Assembly: GCF_007990775.1 (NCBI RefSeq)
Contig: NZ_BJXB01000020.1
Location: 40,826-104,825 of the forward strand
DNA length: 64,000 bases
Source: Deinococcus cellulosilyticus NBRC 106333 = KACC 11606
GTDB lineage: Bacteria; Deinococcota; Deinococci; Deinococcales; Deinococcaceae
Direction: 5' to 3'
How positions within the stretch are numbered: the first letter of the stretch is position 1; every line of letters begins with the position of its first letter. The notes under the pieces are model-generated. The model was not told where the DNA came from. It saw only the letters and a program-made list of their open reading frames with translations, and did not search any database. Below, in pieces: positions 50,800 through 60,365 of this stretch. Position numbers and translations under genes: made by a program.

Positions 50800-51467
50800 A
50801 AACGAAACCCCACCCCGCGCACCGTCTCAATGACCTGGGGCATGCCCGCCTGTTCGAGTTTCTTGCGCAGGTTTCCCAGGTGGGTGTCCATCACCCGCTC
50901 GAGCGCGTCGGAATCGGGCAGGGCGACTTCCAGCAGTTCGGCCCGGGAAAACGTGCGGTTGGGGTGACGCAGCAGGTGCTCCAGAATCCGGTATTCGGTC
51001 AGGGTGGTGTCCAGCCGCACCCCTGAAACCCGGACCCGCACCGCCACCGGGTCCAGTTCGAGCTCGCCAAAGCGCAAGGGACGGGTGCTGGTTTGCATTC
51101 CCGCCCGGCGCAGCACCGCCTTGACCCGGGCCACCACCTCGAGCGGCGAGAACGGTTTGACCACGTAATCGTCTGCACCCAGTTTGAGTCCGAGCAGTTT
51201 GTCCAGGTCCTCGGCCCTGGCCGTCACCAGGATGATGGGGGTCTGGGCGGTTTCCCGGATTTTTCTGAGCACCTCAAAACCATCGATTCCGGGCAGATTG
51301 ACGTCGAGCAGCACCAGATCGGGGCGGGCCGCATGATGCAAACGCACTGCACCCGGGCCGTCCGCTGCCCGCTCGGTCCGAAAGTGTTCGCGCCGCAAGT
51401 ACGCCTCAAGCAAGTCGGCAATGTCAGGCTCGTCCTCGACGATCAAAACCAGAGGGTTGGCATTCAC
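50787..51467 (-). CDS. OmpR-family response regulator
   Basis: A 226-residue regulator with a receiver domain (acidic pocket ED at 11-12, phospho-acceptor Asp55 in LVLLDVNLPG, Lys104 in VVKPFSP) and an OmpR/PhoB winged-helix domain (TLTEYRILEHLLRHPNRTFSRAELLEV, RVMDTHLGNLRKKLEQ, VRGVGFRLW). It is the partner of the following kinase. Repeated TCAAGA-type boxes upstream suggest autoregulation and control of the divergent DUF6326 gene. Confidence 0.94.
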   Translation of the reverse strand: MNANPLVLIVEDEPDIADLLEAYLRREHFRTERAADGPGAVRLHHAARPDLVLLDVNLPGIDGFEVLRKIRETAQTPIILVTARAEDLDKLLGLKLGADDYVVKPFSPLEVVARVKAVLRRAGMQTSTRPLRFGELELDPVAVRVRVSGVRLDTTLTEYRILEHLLRHPNRTFSRAELLEVALPDSDALERVMDTHLGNLRKKLEQAGMPQVIETVRGVGFRLWLD

Positions 51468-51497
51468 AGTTTTCAGTATATTTGCTCTTCACAAGAT

Positions 51498-51530
51498 GGC
51501 TTCAAGAAACCGTCAAGAAATCTTGAAGCC
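51498..51530. promoter_or_regulatory. Candidate response-regulator boxes
   Basis: TCAAGAAA occurs twice with 11-nt period (51502-51509, 51513-51520), one helical turn as OmpR-type regulators need. The outer GGCTTCAAGA (51498-51507) / TCTTGAAGCC (51521-51530) also makes a perfect inverted repeat. The block lies in the 191-nt gap between the regulator gene and the divergent DUF6326 gene. Confidence 0.55.
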
Positions 51531-51658
51531 AAAACGGTGCAAATCTTGTGGTTTTCTCGAAGGCATCTTGAAGGTCAAGCAGCAAACTTGGAATCAGCAG
51601 GCCAGCCAGCCACCGCTGGTGCGCGGACTGGCCCGGCAACCGAAAGAAGGAGCAGAAC

Positions 51659-52135
51659 ATGACACGACATGGCCCCATCAACAGCCCTTTTCAGGACGCA
51701 CAACTTCCTGTTCAGGTCAGGATCGCAGCAGCCTGGACCAGCTTCATGCTCATTTACATCTACGTCGACATCCTGAACTTCTACAAACCTGGCGTCATCA
51801 ACGGCATCCTGGCGGGCCGCATCTGGGAGTTCGACATCGGTTCGACCTTGCTGACCCTTTTCCTCGGGTCCGTGTCGATCCCGGCCATGATGGTCTGGCT
51901 CTCCATGACCCTGCCCGTACGGGTGAACCGCTTCACGAACCTCATTGTGGCAACGCTCCTCATCCCCTATTCGATCTTCAACGCAGCAGGCGAGTTCTGG
52001 GACTGGGCCCCCTTCTACGGCCTTTCCATCGGGCTTGAATTGCTGCTTCTGGCCTTCATCCTGCGCTCCGCCTGGACCTGGCCCCGCACCCACTTCGACG
52101 CTGCCATCGCCACATCCGACCGACTTCGACAGTAA
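51659..52135 (+). CDS. DUF6326 family membrane protein
   Basis: A 158-residue protein with four hydrophobic segments (about 22-40, 58-85, 93-110, 118-138). The motif FMLIYIYVDILNFYKPGVINGILAGRIWEFDI is the conserved opening of the DUF6326 family as I know it. AAGGAG precedes the ATG. It is divergent from the two-component system, with candidate regulator boxes between, so it is a probable target. No function is established for the family. Confidence 0.85.
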   Translation: MTRHGPINSPFQDAQLPVQVRIAAAWTSFMLIYIYVDILNFYKPGVINGILAGRIWEFDIGSTLLTLFLGSVSIPAMMVWLSMTLPVRVNRFTNLIVATLLIPYSIFNAAGEFWDWAPFYGLSIGLELLLLAFILRSAWTWPRTHFDAAIATSDRLRQ

Positions 52136-52365
52136 ACTGACCTCACGCACAGGCAGATCCACCGTGACGCCTTGCTCTTGAGTCTCCCCTGTTGATCGTT
52201 GAAGATGGACCATCAGAGACCCTCCAGGGTCAGCAGCACAGGGTCAATCAGCAAGGACACAGATCGTGGAGGTTGAACAGCAGATGATAACCTTGAATTG
52301 TGACAAAACAGGCCACACCTTCGGCATGAAGGGTCTGGGAAACCAGGTCCAGCAGGAGGGCCAGA

Positions 52366-53509
52366 ATGTCTGACTGGGTGGGCACCTGGATGACCGCCCA
52401 TGCGTTTGGATGGTCAGACACTGGACTTGAGGACCAGACCCTGCGCCTGGTGGTGCGGGTCACCCTGGGCGGTGAAAAACTCAGGCTCATTTTCAGCAAC
52501 CGTTTTGGAAACACTCCCCTGAATATCGGCAGGGTGCAGGTTGCCCTGTCCCTTTCAGGTGCGGATCTGGTTCCCGGCAGCAGCCAGCAGGTGACGTTCC
52601 AGGGTGGGTTTCAGGCAGAAGTGCCTGCTGGAAGCATCCTGAAGAGTGACCCGCTGGATTTCCCTGTGGCTGCCCTCACCGAACTGGCTGTGAGCATTCA
52701 CCTGCCTGGACCGGTGGGAAAAATCGACACCCATGGGGACGCCCACCGGGAACAGTACGTGTCCGTTGCGGGAGATCACACGGCAGCAGAGGTGTTCCCC
52801 ACGGGTCGCACCGTTGGAAACTGGCACCTGCTCTCTGGAGTTGAGGTGTGGAGTGCAGGTGCTGCAGTGGTGGCTTTCGGAGACTCCATCACCGATGGCA
52901 GTTGCACCGACCCTGGCAGTTATGGACGCTGGACGGATGTGCTGGCAGAAACATTCATCTCTGCGGGCCTCCCTTTCGATCCTGAATGCAGGCATCAGTG
53001 GCAACCGCATTCTGCACGACAACCCCGAGTGGTTTGGTCGGCGGGCCAAGGTGCGCATGGACTGGGATGTGCTGGAACAGCGGGGGGTCAGCCATGTGAT
53101 CTGGCTGGAAGGCATCAACGACCTCATGCACCCCGGTGCGTTTGCTCCAGTGTCAGAAACGGTGACCGCACAGCAGATCATCGGTGCTTTCACTGAAGGC
53201 ATCGCCAGATTTCACCAGCACGGCATCCAGGTGGCCCTGGGGACGATTTTGCCTTTCAAGGGCTGGGTGGCTTACAGCGAGGAGGCCGAAAACAAACGCC
53301 AGCAGATCAACCACTGGATTCGCACCTCAGGGGTGCCAGACCACGTTCTGGATTTTGACCGGATGGTCCAGGACCCCTCGGACCCACAGAAAGTGCTGGA
53401 GGTGTATGACATCGGGGACCACCTGCACCCCAACAACAGGGGGTTTTTGAAGATGGCAGAGGGCATCGACCTGGGGTTTTTCACCCAGGTGGCAGCAGAT
53501 CTGGCCTGA
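52366..53509 (+). pseudogene. SGNH/GDSL-type esterase gene interrupted by a frameshift
   Basis: The first frame (MSDWVGTWMTAHAFGWSDTGLEDQTLRLVVRVTLGG..., then AAVVAFGDSITDGSCTDPGSYGRWTDVLAETF) carries the catalytic-Ser block I (GDSITDG). The rest (SILNAGISGNRILHD, block II Gly; WLEGINDLMHPG, block III Asn; DIGDHLHPNNRGF, Asp/His of block V) lies in the next frame. The change is near 52976. One base added or removed would restore an about 380-residue hydrolase of the kind that deacetylates carbohydrates. GGAGG precedes the ATG. It may be a true pseudogene or a sequencing error. Confidence 0.85.
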
Positions 53510-53605
53510 AGCGGGAAATCCACTGACCTCCAACCTCTCTGGAGGCCAGCGGTTGCTCCCCATTGAGGTGGTGTTCCCGCACCAACTTCGTTCTACACTG
53601 GCTTC

Positions 53606-54460
53606 ATGGAACTCACTTTCCTGGGCACAGCAGCAGACTCCGCCTACCCCCTGCCTTTCTGTGGCTGTCCCACCTGTCAGCACGCCCGAGCCAGGGGGGG
53701 CAAGAACATCCGGCGACGGTCCAGCGTGATGGTCAACCGGGACCTGCTGATTGATCTGGGACCCGACAGCATCCAGGCCATGCTGACCTCTGGTTTTGAC
53801 CCCAGTCAGGTCCGCTTTCTTCTGCAAACCCACCCGCACCACGATCACTTCGATCCGAACCATCTGATCACCCGCATCCCGGACTACGGCGGCATCTGCC
53901 TGGCCCCCCTGACTCTGGTGGCCTCCCCCGGGACGCTCCAGCGCATGACCACCATGATGCAAGCCACCGGTTTTGAAGGGGACCTGCTGCAGGCAGAAAC
54001 CCAGCACCTGCTCAGCCTCCAGGTGCAACCCATCCAGGCGGGCGGGTCAAGAACCCTCGGGGGATACCACATCACCGCTTTTCAGGCCAACCACGACCAT
54101 GGGGCAGAATCGCTCATCTACGCGGTGCAGTCCAGGGGTCGCGCCCTGCTGTACGCAACGGACACCGACACCCTGCTGGAACCCACACTGGGTCAGCTTT
54201 CCGCAAGCGGCCTTCGGTTCGCGGTGGTGGTGCTGGACCACACCTACGGTCCGGGTTGCGATGGAGGGGGTCACCTCAATGCAGACAGGTTCCGGGACAC
54301 GGTGGCCTGGCTCCGGGGCGCGGACCTGCTTGAGGAAGACGCCAGGATCTACGCCACCCACCTGTCACACGAAGGAAACCCTGAGCATGAGGAACTGGAA
54401 AGGGATGCCCACCAGCACGGTTACCTGATCCCCTGGGATGGCCTGACCCTCCAGGTGTGA
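53606..54460 (+). CDS. MBL-fold metallo-hydrolase (PhnP-like)
   Basis: A 284-residue metallo-beta-lactamase-fold protein. Near the start is a Cys-rich element (FCGCPTC, residues 18-24), and then HPHHDH (76-81) gives the H-x-H-x-D-H metal site. Further ligands lie in ANHDHG, ATDTD and ATHLSHEGN. The N-terminal GTAA...GCPTC layout recalls PhnP-type phosphodiesterases. TACACT lies 6 nt before the ATG without a ribosome site, suggesting a leaderless mRNA. The substrate is probably a cyclic phosphodiester, which is an inference. Confidence 0.85.
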   Translation: MELTFLGTAADSAYPLPFCGCPTCQHARARGGKNIRRRSSVMVNRDLLIDLGPDSIQAMLTSGFDPSQVRFLLQTHPHHDHFDPNHLITRIPDYGGICLAPLTLVASPGTLQRMTTMMQATGFEGDLLQAETQHLLSLQVQPIQAGGSRTLGGYHITAFQANHDHGAESLIYAVQSRGRALLYATDTDTLLEPTLGQLSASGLRFAVVVLDHTYGPGCDGGGHLNADRFRDTVAWLRGADLLEEDARIYATHLSHEGNPEHEELERDAHQHGYLIPWDGLTLQV

Positions 54461-54709
54461 CCTCTTGCCTCACCCAGGGCAACCAGACCTCAGAACCAAA
54501 CCCGAGTGCACCCGAAAAGGGTGCAGGTGGTTTCCACCTCAGCCCGATGTCACAGCATGGGCATTTCTTGTGTCCCTCTCTGGGAAGAAACCCCCGGGCC
54601 AGAGTCTGAATTGATTCCAGCATAGCACGGCCCGAAAAATTCTGATGGATGGCGTCCCACATTCGTTTTTTGGCGTTTGCCTCATACTGGTTTTTCTCAG
54701 GAGGCACCC

Positions 54710-56557
54710 ATGACCGATGAACACCTGCGGGCCATCACCACCCCCATCCAGGACGCCATGAGCGAAAACCGGCTGGTTTTTTGTTTCTACCACCACCCTT
54801 CGGACATCGAAAGGGTGTGCAGGGCTGAAGGTTCTGGGCTCCAGATGCCAGAGCCGTGCACGGTGGAGTCTTTTGCCTTGCAGGTCACGGTTCCCGAACG
54901 GGTGCCCCACCTGCATTTCTCCTTCAGCCATGAAAGGCCCCTGGAACTGTTCTGTGTGCAACTGGACGCCCACCTGAGTTGGATGAAGCGGCACTGGCCC
55001 AGGGTAGAATTGCCTTTTCGTCGTCCGGTGGTGTGGCTGCATGAATCGGCGTTTTTGCTGCTGTTCCGGATGCGGTGGCGCATGGACCTCAGAGGCGCCC
55101 TGGCCGTGCATGTGAAAGAAGGGGTGTGTTTGCCTGCAGAAGACTACCTGTACGTGCAGGACAAGTCCATGGGTCGCAGACCCCGTTTTCCTGATGAGCT
55201 GTGGATGCCTGAACTCCTTGATCTTGGCCGCAGGCAACTCGGGCAGGACCTTCCTCCCCTCACCCGGGCTTACCTGGCACAGCGCCAGTGGACCTGGGAG
55301 GATGATCCCCGGCAGCAGGCTGAACTGTGGCTGGAGGCTTTTCAGGCTTACGGGCAGTGGCAGGACACGGGCAATGCTGCTGTTCGGAAATGGTGGCGTT
55401 CCATTCTGGCAGGTGCACACGATTACGCTTTGCTGACGCTGGATGATGCCACTGAAGTGGCTCGAACCATTTACACGGCCCTCCTGGAGGGACCAGCCCG
55501 AAACCCTGCAAAAGCCTTTGCTCTGGTGGTCAGCCTTCTGGAGCAGGCAAAGGCCAGTGGCAGAGAAAAGGAGGTGTTGCCGTTTTATTTTGACCTGATG
55601 GAGTGGGCGTCCCGACAACCCCATCCTGAACCTGCCAGGGTCGAAAACCCTGACGATGAGGACGATATTGAACCCATCAAAGACGACTTGACGGCAGGCA
55701 TGGAGCAACTGTTTCTGCAGGCTGCTCCCCTGCTGGAAGAACAGCACCTGCTGGAACATGCCCGGAGGGTGGAGGGCTGGATTGATGCTGCTCTGCTTCA
55801 GGGAAACCGTCCGGTCAAGGCCAGAAGGCAGCGGCACATCCAGAGGACCCTGCAGCTTGGATCAGCAGTGCTGAAAGGGCTGATCCACCTGGGTTCCCAC
55901 AAACAGGTGCAGCAGGGACAGCAGCTGATCGACTTTGCCCGCACCCACAATGCCCAGGACCGCCTGCTCTCCCGGCTGGAGGAGGATGGGGTTCCCCTGC
56001 TGGAATCCTGGTCCGGAGAGAAAAACCTCCCCCTGGTGCTGCTGACCGAAGCCATTGAACAGCTGAAAGCAGAATTGGAAGGGCCATTCAGAAACTTCCA
56101 CCTGTCCCAGCTGGGTCGACTGTACGAAAAGCGGGCCAGTCACCAGCCCAGCAGGGACCTCAGGCACTTTGATCTGAGAGAGGCCATCGGGTGCGCCTGG
56201 GAAGAACAGCACAGCAGAGACCACCGGGACCAACAGCACCTGGGGGGTGGACTCCGGGGCTGGAAGAACATCCGGGTGGCCCGCTTTCACTTTGAACTCG
56301 GGGAACTCCGGGACGCCCTGTTCCTGGTGAACATCGGCATTCAGGAGATGTGGGTGATTTCGCAGAGTTACGACCATGGACCCGAAGGCATGAAAGAGCA
56401 CCTGAGAGAGCACCTGCATTTCCGGCTGCAAATCGTGCAGAAGTTGCTGGAAGAGAACCCGGCAGACCAGACGGACCTCGAAAGAATCGTGCGGGACTCC
56501 CATCAGATTCTGGACTGGCTGGACCACCATGAGATGGTGCGGGACCTGGGGTATTAA
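54710..56557 (+). CDS. Large uncharacterised cytoplasmic protein (intact paralogue)
   Basis: A 615-residue, mainly helical protein with no recognised domain. The first about 100 residues are beta-rich (RLVFCFYHHPSDIERVC, PEPCTVESFALQV, PHLHFSFSHERPLELFCVQL), and the rest is helical and TPR-like, with a C-terminal block (RGWKNIRVARFHFELGELRDALFLVNIGIQEMW). AGGAGG precedes ATG 54710. A decayed copy retaining only both ends lies at 24678-25290. The conservation of the two end blocks between copies marks them as the functional ends of the family. Confidence 0.8.
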   Translation: MTDEHLRAITTPIQDAMSENRLVFCFYHHPSDIERVCRAEGSGLQMPEPCTVESFALQVTVPERVPHLHFSFSHERPLELFCVQLDAHLSWMKRHWPRVELPFRRPVVWLHESAFLLLFRMRWRMDLRGALAVHVKEGVCLPAEDYLYVQDKSMGRRPRFPDELWMPELLDLGRRQLGQDLPPLTRAYLAQRQWTWEDDPRQQAELWLEAFQAYGQWQDTGNAAVRKWWRSILAGAHDYALLTLDDATEVARTIYTALLEGPARNPAKAFALVVSLLEQAKASGREKEVLPFYFDLMEWASRQPHPEPARVENPDDEDDIEPIKDDLTAGMEQLFLQAAPLLEEQHLLEHARRVEGWIDAALLQGNRPVKARRQRHIQRTLQLGSAVLKGLIHLGSHKQVQQGQQLIDFARTHNAQDRLLSRLEEDGVPLLESWSGEKNLPLVLLTEAIEQLKAELEGPFRNFHLSQLGRLYEKRASHQPSRDLRHFDLREAIGCAWEEQHSRDHRDQQHLGGGLRGWKNIRVARFHFELGELRDALFLVNIGIQEMWVISQSYDHGPEGMKEHLREHLHFRLQIVQKLLEENPADQTDLERIVRDSHQILDWLDHHEMVRDLGY

Positions 56558-56664
56558 GCAGGTTCAACCGCTGTGGTCCCGAAACTTCCCCCGCGCCTGG
56601 CTCATCCACACTCACCCAGGTGAGGCAGGGTGAATGTTAGCATCGTGGAAAGGAAACCCTGCCC

Positions 56665-57033
56665 ATGACCGATTCTGTCACCGAGTCCCTGCTCACCCAG
56701 CTGCAAAAACAGCCCCGGGATGAAACCCTGCTGGAACTCCTGATTCCGCGTTTGCTGGGCCAGGGAGAAGCCGAAATGGCCTTGCAGCAGGCCCAGGAGT
56801 GGCTGAGGTTTCAACCCACCAGTCCACGCGCCCTGGGTTATGCCCTGCAGGCCTGTGAGATGCTGGGAGACACGGAAACCGCCCAGAGCTACCAGACCCT
56901 GATCAGCGCCCTGGACCGTTACCTTTCTCCCCCTTACCACGGAGCACCCCAGTTTCTGGACATGGTGCCGAGACGCCAAAAGGCCCTGAAGAACACCCTT
57001 CCCCAGCCTGAAGAGCCCCCTGAGAAGAAGTGA
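56665..57033 (+). CDS. Small TPR-like hypothetical protein
   Basis: A 122-residue helical protein (TLLELLIPRLLGQGEAEMALQQAQEWLRFQPTSPRALGYALQACEMLGDTETAQSYQTLISAL) with two TPR-like helix pairs and a charged Pro/Glu/Lys tail. The ribosome site AAAGGA precedes the ATG. It follows the large unknown protein after about 107 nt and precedes a phosphoesterase gene; a shared message is possible. Confidence 0.7.
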   Translation: MTDSVTESLLTQLQKQPRDETLLELLIPRLLGQGEAEMALQQAQEWLRFQPTSPRALGYALQACEMLGDTETAQSYQTLISALDRYLSPPYHGAPQFLDMVPRRQKALKNTLPQPEEPPEKK

Positions 57034-57139
57034 GGGTGGTTCCCGGGACATCGGGGGACCTGATGGCTTTTGGCCTTTCCTGTCCTCTTCCCAGTCCGAT
57101 CCTTCAGGAGGGATGGCTGCTTCCACCCGGAGGCCCAGC

Positions 57140-57769
57140 ATGAAGATTGTTTGCATCTCGGACACCCACAACCAGCATGACCTGTTGAAACTGCCCTCTG
57201 GGGACGTGCTGATCCACGCCGGTGATTTTTCGATGCGGGGCCATGTGGCCGAAACCCAGGCCTTTCTGACCTGGTTTGCTGCACAACCCCACCCGCACAA
57301 AATCTTCATTGCAGGCAACCATGATTTCATCTTTGAGAAACGCCCCCAAAAAGCCCGGGCCATGGTGCCGGATGGCGTGGTCTACCTGGAGGATGAAGGG
57401 GTCACGCTTGACGGGGTGAAATTCTGGGGTTCACCCATCACCCCGACGTTTTTTGACTGGGCCTTCAACCGGGGTCCGGCCACCATTGGCAGCTACTGGG
57501 ACCTCATCCCGGCAGACACCGATGTGCTGATCACCCATGGTCCACCCTTTGGGGTTCTGGATCAGGTGTTGCCAGAGGGCAAACACGTCGGTTGTCCAAA
57601 GTTACTGACGACACTGGACCACTGTCTCCGCCTGAAACTGCATGTCTTCGGGCACATTCACGAAGGCTACGGTCAGGTGACTGAAGATGGGCGGATTTCC
57701 GTCAACGCCTCATTCCTGGACCAGGAATACCGGCCTGTAAACCGGCCTGTGGTGGTTGAGCTGCAATAG
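57140..57769 (+). CDS. Calcineurin-like metallophosphoesterase
   Basis: A 209-residue protein with all metallophosphoesterase motifs in order: SDTHNQH (metal Asp and His), AGDFS, GNHDF, THGPPFG and GHIHEGYG. The short size and FDWAFNRG insert match the MPPED/UPF0046-type subgroup, which may hydrolyse cyclic nucleotides or phosphodiesters. GGAGG precedes ATG 57140; the in-frame ATG at 57113 is less likely. Confidence 0.92.
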   Translation: MKIVCISDTHNQHDLLKLPSGDVLIHAGDFSMRGHVAETQAFLTWFAAQPHPHKIFIAGNHDFIFEKRPQKARAMVPDGVVYLEDEGVTLDGVKFWGSPITPTFFDWAFNRGPATIGSYWDLIPADTDVLITHGPPFGVLDQVLPEGKHVGCPKLLTTLDHCLRLKLHVFGHIHEGYGQVTEDGRISVNASFLDQEYRPVNRPVVVELQ

Positions 57770-57921
57770 GCTGCATGGCATCTGGGATGCAAAGTGCATG
57801 GTGAGATGAGGCAGCAAAGTCCGGGCAGGCCCTGGTGGTCGATGGGCAACATGACACGATCTGCAGCAACCCCTCCCCTTTCCCTCAAATTTCTGATCCT
57901 TCTGACCCTTACAATCAACCC

Positions 57922-58353
57922 ATGAACTTCAAGCAATGGCTGGGTCTGGAGCCCGAGCACACCTTTTATGAATCGTTCACTGTTCATGCTGCGATTGCTG
58001 GCATCAAGCCCGATGGGGAGATTTTTGCCAACTGGTGCAATGATCCTGGCAAAACCGTCTTCATGATTGAACTCAGACGGCTGCCTGCCATGCCGTCCCG
58101 GCTGATCTATCTGCACCACAGTGGCGTGGAACTGCTGGATGTGGTCCAGGCTTATGAATTCAAAGATGGACTCCTCACCCTGGTATACCGGGAGACCATG
58201 ACCCGGCTGGTGCGGGCAAAAGGGTGCAAGGTGTTCATCGACAACCCGCACGTGGACCTCCAGGACATTGAGCGGGTGCTCAGGGTGATGTTTGCCGAGG
58301 TCAGGCCTGATTTTTCTGGGCTTCCTGCCTTTGATCCCGGTGGGCAACCCTGA
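57922..58353 (+). CDS. Hypothetical protein
   Basis: A 143-residue protein (MNFKQWLGLEPEHTFYESFTVHAAIAGIKPDGEIFANWCNDPGKTVFMIELRR...) of mixed alpha/beta character, without a recognised family, signal peptide or membrane segment. TACAAT lies 6 nt before the ATG with no ribosome site, a good leaderless start. This supports ATG 57922 over the upstream in-frame GTG/ATG codons. Confidence 0.7.
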   Translation: MNFKQWLGLEPEHTFYESFTVHAAIAGIKPDGEIFANWCNDPGKTVFMIELRRLPAMPSRLIYLHHSGVELLDVVQAYEFKDGLLTLVYRETMTRLVRAKGCKVFIDNPHVDLQDIERVLRVMFAEVRPDFSGLPAFDPGGQP

Positions 58354-58412
58354 AGAACATGCAGACAGAGGTCAAATCCCTCAAGCCACAGGAGGATCAG
58401 TGCAGCGCCAGT

Positions 58413-58904
58413 TCAAAACACAGAAGCCTTGAGAAAGGTGTGCAGGCGGGCAAGGTTCTCCGCAGAGAACACAATGTCGAGGTCGCCACTGAAGGTGGGG
58501 AACCTCATCCTGACCTGCTGGGCTTGCATCATGGCCTGGCGGGCTTCATTGGTGTACGCATACACGCCCACCGAACCTTTGGGGCCTGACATCCCGTCTT
58601 TGAAGACAAAGAGGCTGTAGTCACCATCCAGGGAAGCCAGAAACCTTTTGCCATCCACCCAGATTTCTGCAGGCCCAAGGATCACCCTGGCATGTGGTCC
58701 CTGGTAAACCATCACGAATACATTCGGGGTGAAGCCGTGATTTTTGAAGTTGATTTCCACCTGGGTGCCAGGAGGTGAGATCACAAAGTTGTTTTGCATC
58801 TCCCCATCTTTCAACATGAATGCCGCACTGGAGGGGGTCTGGGAGGTGGCGGGAGAACACCCCATCAGGATCATGAGGCAGCAGACAGCAAGCAGGGTTT
58901 TCAC
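58413..58904 (-). CDS. Small lipoprotein
   Basis: A 163-residue exported lipoprotein: hydrophobic signal (LLAVCCLMILMGC) with Cys16 as the lipid anchor, then a beta-rich domain (NNFVISPPGTQVEINFKNHGFTPNVFVMVYQGPHARVILGPAEIWVDGKRFLASLDGDYSLFVFKDG). The start is GTG 58904, with TAACAT 6 nt upstream and no ribosome site, consistent with a leaderless message using GTG. No family is recognised. Confidence 0.75.
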   Translation of the reverse strand: MKTLLAVCCLMILMGCSPATSQTPSSAAFMLKDGEMQNNFVISPPGTQVEINFKNHGFTPNVFVMVYQGPHARVILGPAEIWVDGKRFLASLDGDYSLFVFKDGMSGPKGSVGVYAYTNEARQAMMQAQQVRMRFPTFSGDLDIVFSAENLARLHTFLKASVF

Positions 58905-59150
58905 AGGTCCATGTTAACAAAAGGGCGGCTGAGGCCTGCTGGTTCTGTCCAATGTGAGAAACCAGAACCTGCAGCTTTGAAGTGAATGTGGCAACCCTAA
59001 CACCTGAGCTTGAGGTGGACCTGGCTGCACAGCCATTCTGCTGTCCCTGGAAGAGCTGGCCCTGTCTTCACAGTCACCAGGCCTTTCAACTGGACTGGCA
59101 TGTTACTGAAACAGATTTCTTTGCAGCCCTATGGGTGAAAGAATGACACC

Positions 59151-60218
59151 ATGCCTTTTGCCCGAATGCCATTGACGATTTTGAAATCCCCCTGGATGCT
59201 TGCTCCGGTGGTGGTGGGTTTGATGTTTGTGGGACAGGCCCAGCACAAAACCCTTCCAGTGAAAGTGCCTGTGCCCATCAAAACCCTGCACTTCTCCTCT
59301 CAGTTTCGACCTTCTCAGGACAACCGGGCCACTTACCATGTGGACATCAGCGCAGATGGCGGAACCATGGCTGTGGGGTTCGGAAACCAGTTCCTGTCGG
59401 TGGATCTTGATGCAGGCAAACCCCTTTTCCGTCAAGAATTGCCCACGCTTAAAGGTTCGGATCTGGAATTCTACTGGTTTGCTTTTTCTCCAGACAGCCG
59501 CAGGCTGGCCCTGGCAGCAAAAGGAGGGAAAGTGCTGTTTCTGGCCCCCAGAACTGGAAAGACCTTGCAAAGCCTGCAGACCAGTGGTGAACTGGTGCAC
59601 TTCTGGTTCAGCCCGGACTCAAGGTTTCTCTGCACGATGGGTGCCCTCGGTGAGGCAGAGATCTGGGACCTGCACACCTTCAAGAAACTTCGCACGCTGC
59701 AGGAAGACCAGGTGCCCTGGACCCTCACTGCAAACAGCCAGCAGGTGCTGACCGCTGACCTGAAAGGGCATTTGCGCCTTGTTTCCGTGACCACAGGCAA
59801 AAGTTCACCCTTCCTGAACCTGACAGACCCGGCCATTCTTTACCAGGTCAGTCCGGATGGCAAAAAACTGGCCACTGCAGATGTGAAGATGCCTCAGGGG
59901 ACCCTGATGAAAGTGGCCCCCATGAGCTTTGTTTCGGTGTGGGACACCCGAACCCAAAAACGCCTGGCGCAGTTCGCTTTGACTGGTGAAGGGAGAATCA
60001 GCCGCCTCATGTTTGCAGATGGGGGGAAGACACTGGTGGCAGGCACCCAGAGGGGTTCCATTGTGGTGTGGAATGTGCTGAAGAAAAAAACACTGCAGCA
60101 CTTTCAGGCCCACCAGGGAGAGATCATTGACCTGGAATTGCATCAGGATCGGCTGTACTCGGCGGCAGGACTGGGTGAGGTCAAAATCTGGGATTTCTCG
60201 CAGATCAGAAGCCCCTGA
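59151..60218 (+). CDS. Membrane-anchored or exported WD40-like propeller protein
   Basis: A 355-residue protein with an N-terminal hydrophobic segment (PWMLAPVVVGLMFVGQAQ, residues 14-31) and WD40-like blades (FSPDSRRLALAAKGGKVLFLAPRTGKTLQSL; FSPDSRFLCTMGALGEAEIWDLHTFKKLRTL; GSIVVWNVLKKKTLQHFQAHQGEIIDLELHQDRLYSAAGLGEVKIWDF). Two clear WD ends are present. It is a probable binding scaffold at the cell envelope. The start is uncertain: ATG 59151 or 59166, with a weak ribosome site. Confidence 0.8.
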   Translation: MPFARMPLTILKSPWMLAPVVVGLMFVGQAQHKTLPVKVPVPIKTLHFSSQFRPSQDNRATYHVDISADGGTMAVGFGNQFLSVDLDAGKPLFRQELPTLKGSDLEFYWFAFSPDSRRLALAAKGGKVLFLAPRTGKTLQSLQTSGELVHFWFSPDSRFLCTMGALGEAEIWDLHTFKKLRTLQEDQVPWTLTANSQQVLTADLKGHLRLVSVTTGKSSPFLNLTDPAILYQVSPDGKKLATADVKMPQGTLMKVAPMSFVSVWDTRTQKRLAQFALTGEGRISRLMFADGGKTLVAGTQRGSIVVWNVLKKKTLQHFQAHQGEIIDLELHQDRLYSAAGLGEVKIWDFSQIRSP

Positions 60219-60365
60219 AGCAGGCAACCCGGGGACACCGTGGGTGGTTTGGCACAGCCTGACCTTGCTGAATCGGGGCCTTCAGGTCACCCGGAGACCT
60301 GAGCAGGTCCCAATCCCTGTTCCTCTCTGGTTCCTGAAAACTGCACGCTGGTCCTCCTGCTCCCT

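Noticed and set aside
52248..52370. Minus-strand hydrophobic frame before the SGNH gene (ILALLLDLVSQTLHAEGVACF)
   Set aside because: It overlaps the ribosome site of the plus-strand gene and has no start signal; it may be chance or a relic.
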